Shown: in pieces, positions 18,601 to 27,918 of the stretch
Layout of the letters: every line of letters starts with the position of its first letter
Numbering within the stretch: the first letter of the stretch is position 1
Notes under the pieces: generated by a model
Told to the model about the DNA's origin: nothing
Database searches by the model: none
Seen by the model: only the letters and a program-made list of their open reading frames with translations
Source: HXMU1420-13 sp965229525
Lineage (GTDB): Bacteria; Bacteroidota; Rhodothermia; Balneolales; Balneolaceae
Length of the DNA: 64,000 nt
Assembly: GCA_965229525.1 (NCBI GenBank)
Contig: OZ245886.1
Location: 3,038,001 to 3,102,000, forward strand
Reading direction: 5' to 3'
Program-made: the position numbers and the translations under genes

Positions 18601-20298
18601 ATTGCCCCTCGAGTTTTCACAGAAATGTCTGGTATTGCGAGCGGAGGAGGATCAATCTGGGGAAATATGGAAGATTTCGATTTCAATGTTAATTACGATA
18701 TTGGAACTGATGACGCCATTTTCTTTCGACCTCGATTCCTGGACACATATTATTTTGGCTTGGGTAATATCACCTTAAACCGACAGGATGGCTTAATATT
18801 TAATGATCTTTTTATCATAGATCCGTCTGGTGGTAGTGCAAATTTAAATGGCACGTACGATTTGGGGCATTTAGGGAATATTCATAAAATGGATTTGACG
18901 CTTGAAATGGACGAATTCCAATTTCTTAATAATGATTTCGATCCAGACGTACCATTTTTTGGAGATGCTTATGGCAGTACCGTACTTAGAATGACCGGAA
19001 CCAATCTCAATCCAATACTTACAACGGATTCACCAATTTTAATATCAGATTTTTCGAAAATTGGACTTCCATTACTCGAAGAAACTGAATTTGACGAAGA
19101 CAATAAATTTATTCGTTTCGTTGATACTTTTGAATTTGAGACTTCTTCAGCGACAGGTGTAAATACGGTTAATCAAAATCTTACTAATGACGAAGAGGTT
19201 AATCCGTTTGATAGAACTTTTGTTGAACGATTTACTCTCGACCTTCAATTTGTGGCTCAAAACCCAATGGAGGTTCAACTAATTTTCGATCCAATTACAG
19301 GCGATCAAATCGATGTTGAGGGTATTGGTCGGTTAGGCATAAGGCTGGAAGATGAACAATTAAGCATGTTTGGCCAATTTGATATAAACGGTGGCACCTA
19401 TCAATTTGTTAGTGGTGAAATTTTTACCCGACGCTTTGATATCGAACCCGGTGGAACCATTATTTGGGAAGGTGAGCCAGGTAATGCCAGGTTGAATCTA
19501 AATGCGATTTATGCAGCACGACCGGATATTAACACGCTTTCACAAAATCGCGCTGATATTGATTCTGAATCATCGCAGCGAGTACCGGTTGAATTAGTAC
19601 TTAATGTTGGGGGATCGATTTCAACGATTGAAAATAATTTCTTTTTCCGACTACCAAATAATTTTGAGACTCGTCAAAATTCAACCTTAAATACCCAAAT
19701 TGCTGCTTTAAATAGAAACGAAGATGAGAAGCTTATTCAAGCGGCAAGTTTTTTGCTCATGGGTGATTTTATCCCATCGGCAACAGCAACTTCCGATGCA
19801 ACCGAGAGTTTTACAACCAATTTCTCAGGCAGTAGTGCGGTGCTTAACCCGCTCTTATCAAGCCAGATAATCAGCCCTTTACTTTCAAATCAGATTAATT
19901 CATTGCTGAGAAGTGATATTGGAAGTTTAGATATCGACTTCAATTTAAATACCTACAATAATGTTGACCTTGGAGTAGCACTTAGGTTATACAACGATCG
20001 AATAATTCTTAGTAGAGAAGGTCAAATCACCGGTTCTCAGTCTAATATTGGAGATATTGGGGCCACTTACAGAATCAATAACACCCTTTCAGTTACTGCA
20101 TTTCACCGACAAGACCCTACATTTAGCAACATTAGTGGTGGGGAAGAATCCCAACAAGCTCAGGATATAAATGGAGTTGGATTTGAAGCAGAAGTTAGCT
20201 TTAATTCATGGCAGGAATTTTTCCGTAGACTTACAAGTCCGTTCCGAAAAATATTCGGTAAAAAAGAGGATAACACAGAAATCGCAACATCTGAATAA
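15619..20298 (+). CDS. tamB: Translocation and assembly module TamB-like protein
   Basis: A 1559-residue protein with one N-terminal transmembrane segment (about residues 13-35). A very long AsmA/TamB-type beta-rich body follows, then a C-terminal DUF490/TamB domain (about 1150-1530) with ETRQNSTLNTQIAALNR- and FTTNFSGSSAVLNPLLSSQI-type sequence. TamB-like proteins form a hydrophobic groove across the periplasm for phospholipid transport and outer-membrane protein assembly. The length is in the range for this group. It lies between aroB and rnr with short spacers, so it is part of the long plus-strand run. Confidence 0.88.
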   Translation: MTLRWLHRSWVYFWNSIGILLLVVIIFSGISYGVLQLPVSKSYIAHSIEDTFNKDRDAVLEIGTLTGHIPFSFSISDISIYSDSSRSDLILRIDSTNASIDLRGWFSNQLIVPLFEIIRPELTLNLEEDYSTLFSRKRSNSDSSFQIADQDQDKGELEFLFPVIRIQDGTISLNNLNIEDSLLLDTKTLTLSDLSMQSFFEYGSSQRFVDIEQFSFGMPEANIDRINLFGQIFNDDRYLEFNAFNVSTKHNALRFSAEFDGINLLKDNLIGQLNASSFDISVTELITQPNNLRKIIVGLPDIEQQIYSRIEAQGTTDSVIIDDMYLLVGNSELQAYGSFQPSSDYKSESFRLNVESLNFDTSDVKLWVPSLTDIQNEVISNTEIEGNIQGNLDNVFTNFQLYGDRGTTTINTNIDRRDTLIVNTSMLLDQVDLGNLIHSSIASTNLNGILHFKTNSFESDSAEGQLEIHLTTGSLNAFAFDSLSLTTDWLKGDFTPSFLLTSDDAFFTGDGDISFADSIKSIELIGEASNLDLKSLTNSERLSNSLIDMNYELNLNGTDLSNSFGLITVDLPNTVVEGDTLDIHQIYADFSSSAETGKSFRLTSTPIDFSVSGNFELTNIFILSDFWVEHITKKINEEILFKEAYAVSPELNDTTNSNLQLNFDIKDLPLIRAYYPHIPNINSTLSGNSNININNESILFNLALFDSSFSYNSYVADSLNFQVTGSFRKDEPISSFSSLQILSSASTFSSELVEAGTTQFSLQLNDDSVYVQSVIQSIAGENDFYLNGNIHIADSTLNMWVDSLSLGNSLYQWQSTGIPALTYYADERLEFQNFEFKNEQESLSFEGVFSDQASDSVNYNVNNVDLARISDLLNGRINFSGVLDANFTTKSLTRIPSIQGDLGIDAFSIDERVIGDVDVSSLFNSERNRFDTRVTVSTDSAKYPDYFTRTDRRGQNITFEGFVLSPDNAQFTSSDSLFYFDLDFESIDLWILPFIAPRVFTEMSGIASGGGSIWGNMEDFDFNVNYDIGTDDAIFFRPRFLDTYYFGLGNITLNRQDGLIFNDLFIIDPSGGSANLNGTYDLGHLGNIHKMDLTLEMDEFQFLNNDFDPDVPFFGDAYGSTVLRMTGTNLNPILTTDSPILISDFSKIGLPLLEETEFDEDNKFIRFVDTFEFETSSATGVNTVNQNLTNDEEVNPFDRTFVERFTLDLQFVAQNPMEVQLIFDPITGDQIDVEGIGRLGIRLEDEQLSMFGQFDINGGTYQFVSGEIFTRRFDIEPGGTIIWEGEPGNARLNLNAIYAARPDINTLSQNRADIDSESSQRVPVELVLNVGGSISTIENNFFFRLPNNFETRQNSTLNTQIAALNRNEDEKLIQAASFLLMGDFIPSATATSDATESFTTNFSGSSAVLNPLLSSQIISPLLSNQINSLLRSDIGSLDIDFNLNTYNNVDLGVALRLYNDRIILSREGQITGSQSNIGDIGATYRINNTLSVTAFHRQDPTFSNISGGEESQQAQDINGVGFEAEVSFNSWQEFFRRLTSPFRKIFGKKEDNTEIATSE

Positions 20299-20320
20299 CA
20301 GATTAATTTAAATAAATCGA

Positions 20321-22489
20321 ATGAGCAGAAACCAGCGGCTCAGTACACTCGAGGAACTTGTTCTCGATCTTATCACTAATCATCCAAAACAATTTTTTCA
20401 CAAAAACGAACTTGAAGAACTATTACACCTGGGCAGCAAGAGAGAATTTAAACGCTTCGATAAAGCGGTAAATAGCCTGGCAAGCAAGGGGCTAATCCAT
20501 AAAAGTGGAAATAGCCTCAGTTTGAACAAAACAAGTGATAAAAAGAAACCGCGGGATATGAAAAATTTTCGTGGACTTCTAGAAGGACGCATTCAAATCA
20601 CGCCAAGAGGAACTGGATTTGTTGTAGTTGATGAACTCGATGAAGATGTTCGAGTTTCGCAACGAGATGTAGCCACAGCCCTTAATGGCGATCTGGTAGA
20701 AGTGATGATTCAAGGGGTAAATAAGCGTACAGGGCAACCTCAAGGTAAAGTGGCTGATGTACTTGAACGAGGAAAAGATTTTTACGTTGGAACTTTGAAG
20801 AGAACAGGTGTAAAAACCTATTTAATTGAGCCGGATTTGAAATCAGCGCATGTAGATTTCTTTGTACAGCCCGAAAATATAAATGGGGCAGGCACCGATG
20901 ATAAGGTGATTTTCGAGTTGCGAAAATGGGTTCATCCTAAAGCACTACCCGAAGCGGTTGTAACTTCGATTTTGGGAAAAACGGGTTCTAACGATGCAAA
21001 TATACTTTCCATATTAGCAGAAAATGAACTTAAAGCCGACTTCCCGCCAAATGTTGAGCAGTATGCAAAAAAAATTCCTTTAGAAATTCCTCAAAGTGAA
21101 ATAGACCGAAGATTAGATCTTCGTGAAGAACCCATTTATACTATTGATCCGCACGATGCCAAGGACTTTGATGATGCTCTAAGTATTCAATATTTAGAAA
21201 ATGGCAACTTCTATTTAGGAGTTCACATCGCTGATGTAACGGCGTATATGCCCATCGATTCTGTTCTGGATGAAGAAGCATATAATCGAGCAACAAGTAT
21301 TTATCTTGTCGATAGAGTAATTCCAATGTTACCAGAAAGACTTAGTAATGGAGTTTGTTCATTACGACCCAACGAAGATAAACTGTGCTACAGTTGTTTC
21401 ATGGAAATCGACGAGCAGGGATTTTTGATAGATTATTCGATTCGCGAAACAGTGATCCATTCTAAGCATCGATTTACCTATGAAGAAGCTCAAGAAATTT
21501 TAGAAGGGAAAGAGCATCCATTACAAGATAAAGTCCATCTGGCCGGTAAATTGGCAAAAGTATTGATGGATAAACGTTTCAAAGAAGGGGCTATAGATTT
21601 TGATACACCAGAACCTCGTTTTGTATTAGACGAAAAAGGAAAACCTATAGAAGTTGTTCTAAAAAAGAGGAAATTTGCTCATCGCTTAATTGAGGAGTGT
21701 ATGTTAATGGCAAATAAAACTGTGGCTAAACACATCGATAATCTTCGCGAAAAATCATCAAGTCGTCGAACAAAAAACCTTTTTCCATATTTCTATCGTG
21801 TGCATAATCGACCAGACGACCAAAAACTTGCCTCAGTTGCTGAGAATGTGAAACCCATAGGCATTGATTTTCAGCCAGGAGATCATATCAGCCCAAAAAG
21901 CATAAATAAGCTGTTAAAACAAGTTAAAGGAACGCCGGTTGAGCTGATTGTAACCGAGCTCACACTTCGCGCAATGGCAAAAGCGGAATACAGTCCAGAT
22001 AATATTGGTCACTTTGGACTGGGATTTCAACATTATGCACACTTTACAAGTCCAATTCGTCGTTACCCTGACGTGATCGTCCATCGATTGCTCAAAGGAT
22101 ATGCAGAAGGAACCCAAGCGTATAACTACGATAGTTTGCGAAAACATGGTGAACACTGTAGTGCCCGAGAACGAGTAGCGGTGGATGCGGAACGAGACTC
22201 CATAAAACTTAAACAAGTAGAATTTTTGAGCGAACGAATTGGTGAGGAATTTGCCGGTGTGATTAGTGGTGTAACCGAACGAGGTATTTTCGTCGATTTA
22301 AAGGATATCCACTGCGAAGGAATGATACGTGTTGGTGATTTAAAAGGTGATTTCTTTAATTACGATGCAAGAAGTCACAGTTTAATTGGACGTTCCAGTA
22401 AGAAAAGATTTCGTCTGGGAGATGAAATTAAGGTTAGGGTGGAAAGTGTTAACCACCAGAAACGACAGATTGATTTTGTACCTGTGTAA
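20321..22489 (+). CDS. rnr: Ribonuclease R
   Basis: A 722-residue protein. An N-terminal winged-helix-like region (about 10-70) is followed by OB cold-shock domains, including an ITPRGTGFVVVDE segment. The RNB catalytic core holds the metal-binding TIDPHDAKDFDDALS motif near residue 275, and a C-terminal S1 domain covers about 640-722 (GVISGVTERGIFVDL). It degrades structured RNA 3' to 5'. Key acidic residues are present, so it should be active. It starts 22 bases after tamB and ends 12 bases before the next gene. Confidence 0.95.
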   Translation: MSRNQRLSTLEELVLDLITNHPKQFFHKNELEELLHLGSKREFKRFDKAVNSLASKGLIHKSGNSLSLNKTSDKKKPRDMKNFRGLLEGRIQITPRGTGFVVVDELDEDVRVSQRDVATALNGDLVEVMIQGVNKRTGQPQGKVADVLERGKDFYVGTLKRTGVKTYLIEPDLKSAHVDFFVQPENINGAGTDDKVIFELRKWVHPKALPEAVVTSILGKTGSNDANILSILAENELKADFPPNVEQYAKKIPLEIPQSEIDRRLDLREEPIYTIDPHDAKDFDDALSIQYLENGNFYLGVHIADVTAYMPIDSVLDEEAYNRATSIYLVDRVIPMLPERLSNGVCSLRPNEDKLCYSCFMEIDEQGFLIDYSIRETVIHSKHRFTYEEAQEILEGKEHPLQDKVHLAGKLAKVLMDKRFKEGAIDFDTPEPRFVLDEKGKPIEVVLKKRKFAHRLIEECMLMANKTVAKHIDNLREKSSSRRTKNLFPYFYRVHNRPDDQKLASVAENVKPIGIDFQPGDHISPKSINKLLKQVKGTPVELIVTELTLRAMAKAEYSPDNIGHFGLGFQHYAHFTSPIRRYPDVIVHRLLKGYAEGTQAYNYDSLRKHGEHCSARERVAVDAERDSIKLKQVEFLSERIGEEFAGVISGVTERGIFVDLKDIHCEGMIRVGDLKGDFFNYDARSHSLIGRSSKKRFRLGDEIKVRVESVNHQKRQIDFVPV

Positions 22490-22501
22490 CTAGAAAGTAT
22501 T

Positions 22502-25500
22502 ATGAAATTCCGTTTTATCGCCGTTTTTGCTCTTTTTGGATTTTTAATTGGTTCCGAAGCACTCGCTCAATATACTTCTTTTGGGAAGAATAGAGTGCAG
22601 TATGAAAATTTTGAATGGAGATTTATCCAGTCGAAACATTTTGATATCTATTACTACGGAGAGAAGAATTACGAGCTTGCTGAATTTTCAGCCCAATCCC
22701 TTGAATCTGCATATATGCAATTACAGGACGATTTTGATCATCAAATTGTAGATCGCATACCTCTCATTATTTACGATTCTCATAATGATTTCTCCCAAAC
22801 AAATGTAGTGGCGCTACCTACAAGTGCTGAAGGAATTGGCGGTGTAACTGATAAATTTAAAAATCGGATGACGGTCCCATTTGATGGAGATTACAACGAT
22901 TTCCGACGAACCCTTCATCATGAACTGGTGCATGCTGTTTTTAATGATATGTTCTACGGTGGGTCTGTTCAGTCCATCATCCGAAATAATATTCAGCTTG
23001 TTTTTCCACTTTGGTTCGAAGAGGGGCTAGCAGAATACACAGCTCTTGGATGGGACACCAATACCGATATGTTTATCCGCGATGCTGTAATCAACGGTTA
23101 TTTACCACCAATCCAGCGTTTAAGCGGGTATTACGCATATAGAGGTGGTCAGTCTGTATGGAATTATATTGTTGAAGAGTACGGACGCGAGAAAATTGCT
23201 GAAATTTTAGGTCGGATTAAAACAAGCAGAAGTATTGAGTTTGGGTTTGTTCAGTCTCTTGGATTAACTACACAGGAGCTTTCCGAACGATGGGAAGAGT
23301 CGCTCAAGAAACGATATTTCCCTGAAGTGGCAGAACGTGAATCGGCAAAATCTATAGCTACATTGATGACTCGTCGCGGAGATTATGGGACCTACAATAC
23401 AAGCCCGAGCATATCCCCCCAGGGTGATAAAATTGCATTTATTACTAATCAACGAGGCTATTTTGATGTAATTGTCATTAACGCTTTGAATGGCCAAAAA
23501 CTGAAAACTATTATTAGAGGTGAAGATAATCCGGAATTTGAGGAATTGAACATCCTTAATCCGAACTTAACATGGTCACCAGATGGCCAAAAGCTGGCGT
23601 TATCAACCAAAACAAAAGGGGTGGATGAGTTAGCGATTATCGATTATCGGACCAGAAATGCAGAAAAAGTTCGATTAGAAGAAATCGATGCAATTGGTTC
23701 TGTTGCATGGTCTCCAGATGGTAATAAAATTGCATTTGATGGTAATATAGGTCCATACCAGGATATTTTTGTCTACGACTTACAAAGCGAAGAACTCACA
23801 AATATAACGGGCGATTTTTTTACTGATGCTGAACCGTATTGGGACAATGATTCTGAGCATATCTATTTCGTATCAGAACGAGCAGAGAAGTTAGAACTTC
23901 ATACCTATACATTAGATCATCGTTTATTAGAAGATGAAAGCATATATCAAAAGGATATTTATAGAGTTGCCATTAATGGCACATCCGCTGAGAGAATAAC
24001 AGTTACTCCGGGATGGACTGAACGTCAACCTCAAATTACACGTACCGGTCGCCTAATCTATCATTCAGATAGAAATGGTATACAAAATGCGTACGAACAT
24101 GATTTTGATACCGGAGTTGGGTTTCCTTTAACTGATCTACAGGCAGGCGTGTCTCAACTATCAATTTCCGCTGATGGCAGTAGAATTGCATTCAGTTCAA
24201 TTAACGAAGGTTTTTTGGATATCTTCTTATTGAAAACTCCGTTTGCGAGAAAAAAGGATGAACAATTATCAGAAAATTACTGGGCAATCAGAAGAGCATC
24301 CGAGCCACAATCGGTAAGAGTACCGGCTACCTTTTTTGCACAGGAAATGTATGAAGAGGGAGTAATTTCAGGCGCTGATAGAGCACAAAAGGAAAAGGAA
24401 GATCGCGAAGAACGTGGTGAGGTTGCTGAAGAATTTAATAGCGAAGGAGAAATCGATTTTAGAAATTATGTGTCTCAGATGAGATTTTTGAAGACACAAC
24501 ACTAATTCTTGAAGATCAATATCTGTTTGAGCCGGATGATAACGTTACCGAAGATGGCCGATATTTACCTCGACCATATCGTTTAACTTTCAGTACTGAT
24601 ATTGCATATAGTCCATCTGTTGTGGCCTCTACCTATGGAACATTTGCGTTCACACAATTTATAATTTCTGATTTATTGGGTGATCATCAACTATCTCTGG
24701 GCACTAATTTCCAGACTGATCTAAGAAATAGCGATTACACCGTTCAGTATGGATATCTAAAAAATCGTACCAATTTCTTTGCGTCCTATTTCCATACATC
24801 AAGACAGTTCCAATCATTTTTTGGAGAATTATATCGCTTTAGAACTATGGGACTTGGTGTAGGACTTCAATATCCAATTGATAAATTCCGAAGAGTGGAC
24901 GCAAACCTTACCTGGGTTAGTCTGATCCGTGATTATGATGGTGTATCTACATTCTTTAGTAGTGCCGGTGATATTGATGCAAACACCACCAAAGCATCAT
25001 TTTTATATCCAAACATCTCTTATACAAAAGATGCTACCAGGCCAGGATTTATAACTCCTCAGGGTGGAACTCGATTCACATTTAGTGCATCTGCAAGTCC
25101 GGGACTAGGAATCGATTCTCCAACATTCGGATCGTTTTCTGGTGATTTCAGACAATATATTGGTCTTGGTTTGAACTCTACATTGGCGTTTAGATTGTCA
25201 GGCGCTGCTTCTTTTGGTCCAGAATCTCAAACATTCTTCCTTGGCGGTATGCAGGGCTGGATTAACTACCGATTTGCCGATGCAAGTGTTCCATTTGATC
25301 AGCTAACAGACACCTTCTTTACCTTACCGGCATTCCCACTTCGTGGCTATGAATACAGTGCACTCTATGGTAATAAATACTCATTGTTAAATGCAGAATA
25401 TAGATTTCCGCTATTTGCTGCTGTTATTCCCGGAGCCATCCCAATATTTCCACTATACAACATTACGGGAGCTTTCTTTCTTGATGTTGGTACGGCTTGG

Positions 25501-25821
25501 GGATTTGATATCAATCAAAGCTTTATAAATGCTCAACAAGAAATTGTAACGATCAGTCAGAATAGCAAAGATCTAAATTTTAGAGTAGGAGAAGAGGTTA
25601 CCGCATACTACGATTTGGTTGCCAGTCAATTTGTTGATAACCCAACAGTAAATTCAATTGCAATAAATTATTTTGATGGAGACATCCTGATTGGTGGTGG
25701 ATTCGGGTTAAGAACTATTGTATTCGGCTTACCGCTTAGATGGGATGTGGGTTATCCATACACAAGAAGTGGATTCAAAGGTAAACCTATACACTATATT
25801 TCTATCGGAATAGATTTCTAA
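22502..25821 (+). pseudogene. Large envelope protein: HELVH peptidase domain, PD40 propeller and outer-membrane barrel, split by a frameshift
   Basis: Two frames form one gene. The first (22502-24505) has a signal peptide ending ALAQ, a gluzincin-type zinc motif HHELVH at about residues 139-144 with a downstream WFEEGLAEYT Glu, and then four or more PD40/TolB propeller repeats (SPDGQKLALS, SPDGNKIAFD). The second frame encodes a BamA/surface-antigen-like beta barrel, from 24478 to 25821, ending in an aromatic strand (SIGIDF). The correct frame for the second half is already readable from 24478 (DEIFEDTT). One extra T near 24472 would give NYVFSDEIFEDTT and join both halves into about 1106 residues. 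A true mutation or a consensus error are both possible. Confidence 0.8.
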
Positions 25822-25822
25822 T

Positions 25823-27124
25823 TTATTCCGAATAGAAAATTCTGGAGTTTAATAATCTATCGTATTGGAGTTGCGGATCTTTGTAATACACAAAACTCGC
25901 ATATTCCTGAGGTTTTTGAGTGAGCGTTTCGAGGTTTCTAAGGGGATTGATCCTACCATCCTCAACTATGGCATACATATAGTTATAGAGCCCTTGTTTT
26001 ATCAGGGCCTCGACTTTGAAGATACCTTCTTCAGTATTAAAATTGAGTTTAAAACGCTCATTAATGGTCCACTGGTTAAAATCTCCGATTAAATAGATTT
26101 CCGAATTCCGTGATAATGCACCTTGTGTTTCATATCTGAATTCAACATTAAGCATGCGTGAGTCAGATTCTAATAAAGGTCTACCAAATCCCGTTTCTGT
26201 GATAGTTCTAATATCACTCGAGAAATTGAAATAATCATTTCTAAGAATCACACGTTCGGGAATTTCGGCTCTCTCATATCCAAAAATTTGTGGGTTTTGA
26301 AGACTTAATCTGCGTAAATCAAGTGTATTGAATTCCACATAAGCAGGCATAAATTGATCTCTTGTCAATCGAAAAGAGGTTTGGCCTTCAGTAACGAAAT
26401 TAGTTTGTCGTGGAGTACTATTTTCTCGCCAAAATCGATTTTGAGCGACTTGGTAGCTAAGATTGAATTGAGGGAATTCGACAAAATCCGGATAAAAATA
26501 AGTGCCACTAATCTGATCCATAGCCGTGCCAAAAGGACCAGAATTAAAGAAAGTTTCGATATCAGGATGGAGATCGCCAACATTTTCGGTAACAAAGAAA
26601 GGTAAACTGAATAACTCTGTCCCAGATTCGTAATCTGAAATTGTAATCATGTAATTTCCACTAACCAGAAAATCTATATCTCTATTTGGATAGCTGTATT
26701 CGTACGAAAAATAGTTTGGACGTGATTGTTCGTTCAATCGACCACCTAAAATTGCCTGATCATTAACACCTTCATACACCCAAATTTCTGCTAAACCTGA
26801 TCGTACCCAATCTTGATTAAAGTGTTCGAATTTGACCTGGAACTGTCCACTTATGGAAGATAATTCATCAAAACGAAGTAGTAGTTGATCATTGGTATTT
26901 AATCTTATAATTGGTGGGCTGCCTGGGTAATTTTTTCTAAAAAATTGAACACCTTTTATACTCTGAGGTAAGGGAATTTGATTCTGAACAAGTAGAAGAG
27001 AGTTTTCGAGCTGAATTTGTTTTGGCTGATTTTGCACTACTTCCAACGTCGAATCACAGGAAATGATAAGAATGGCGGCAAGTAAAAAGCTAAATTTAAA
27101 TGTGGATAATTCCTTCATAGACAA
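25823..27124 (-). CDS. Type IX secretion system plug-domain (DUF5103) lipoprotein
   Basis: A 433-residue protein with a lipoprotein-like signal (LLAAILIISCDS). The body matches the DUF5103/T9SS plug family: the early part has LRFDELSSISGQFQVKFEHFNQDW, and the late part has a carbohydrate-binding-module-like YLIGDFNQW and LYNYMYAIVEDG. Family members associate with the SprA/Sov translocon in gliding and T9SS-bearing Bacteroidota-type bacteria. Its start overlaps the 3' end of dapF by 29 bases, and it converges with the barrel gene. Confidence 0.82.
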   Translation of the reverse strand: MSMKELSTFKFSFLLAAILIISCDSTLEVVQNQPKQIQLENSLLLVQNQIPLPQSIKGVQFFRKNYPGSPPIIRLNTNDQLLLRFDELSSISGQFQVKFEHFNQDWVRSGLAEIWVYEGVNDQAILGGRLNEQSRPNYFSYEYSYPNRDIDFLVSGNYMITISDYESGTELFSLPFFVTENVGDLHPDIETFFNSGPFGTAMDQISGTYFYPDFVEFPQFNLSYQVAQNRFWRENSTPRQTNFVTEGQTSFRLTRDQFMPAYVEFNTLDLRRLSLQNPQIFGYERAEIPERVILRNDYFNFSSDIRTITETGFGRPLLESDSRMLNVEFRYETQGALSRNSEIYLIGDFNQWTINERFKLNFNTEEGIFKVEALIKQGLYNYMYAIVEDGRINPLRNLETLTQKPQEYASFVYYKDPQLQYDRLLNSRIFYSE

Positions 27125-27913
27125 ATTCAGCGGGACCTTTTAATGCAACTTGATGATAGTTTTTTGATTCTGAATCGTACGTAAAGCATACTACCAATTC
27201 ACCCCCTTTAACATGAATTTTAGTAGAATATTCTCCCGACTCACTCCCCGAAATAAAATGTGCAGAAATAGCCGATGCAATTGCTCCCGTTCCACAAGCT
27301 AATGTTAGCCCTTCCACACCGCGTTCATAAGTTTGAAGATGTATAGATCCATTTTCTAGAATACTGATAAAGTTCACATTAGAACCTGGAGGATTCAATG
27401 CTACTGAGTATCTGATTTTACTACCGAGTGCTATTAAATCTTCTTCATCTTCAAGCGCATTCCGATCTGTTAAACAAACACATGTTCTGTATTAGGATAA
27501 ACCTGAATCAATTTTTGATTATCGATGTCGATCCATTTTGGGATCTCAACATCCGGAAAAAAAACAGTCACTGATTGATCAATCTTATCAACAACTGCAC
27601 GATAAACTGCATGGTGAACGTTAAAACTTAGTGTATTTTGTAATCCATGATGCGCAGCATACATAGCCAAACAGCGCGCTCCATTTCCACACATTCCAGC
27701 GTCACTTCCATCTGCGTTTCGATAGACCATGGTAAAATCTACACCATCAACTTGTGGTAATTCCAATTCCAGTAAACCATCGGCACCGATCCCAAATTTT
27801 CGATCACACAAACGAGGAGTGAGGTGAATAATTTCGTCCATCGTGAGCCCTAGTTCTCGATTATCGAGAACAACGAAATCATTTCCGGTGCCTTGCATTT
27901 TATGGAACTTCAT
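27096..27913 (-). pseudogene. dapF: Diaminopimelate epimerase, interrupted by a single-base frameshift
   Basis: The start at 27913 gives the canonical MKFHKMQGTGNDFVVLD. The first catalytic Cys is in MCGNGARC and the second in LACGTGAIAS, the latter in a different frame (27096-27398). The first frame ends NTEHVFV then TAA at 27472-27470. Reading one extra T in the run near 27472-27474 gives NTEHVFVLTDRNALEDEED and continues without a gap to NPPGSNVNF. The joined protein would be about 272 residues, the family's normal length. DapF makes meso-DAP for lysine and peptidoglycan and is normally essential, so a consensus error is likely. It sits between holB and the plug-domain gene. Confidence 0.9.
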
Positions 27914-27918
27914 GGAGT

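Noticed and set aside
24485..24490. Programmed -1 frameshift at the TTTTT run in the propeller/barrel gene
   Set aside because: A slip there would restore the frame, but the heptamer does not fit X-XXY-YYZ, and a simple missing T near 24472 explains the alignment better.
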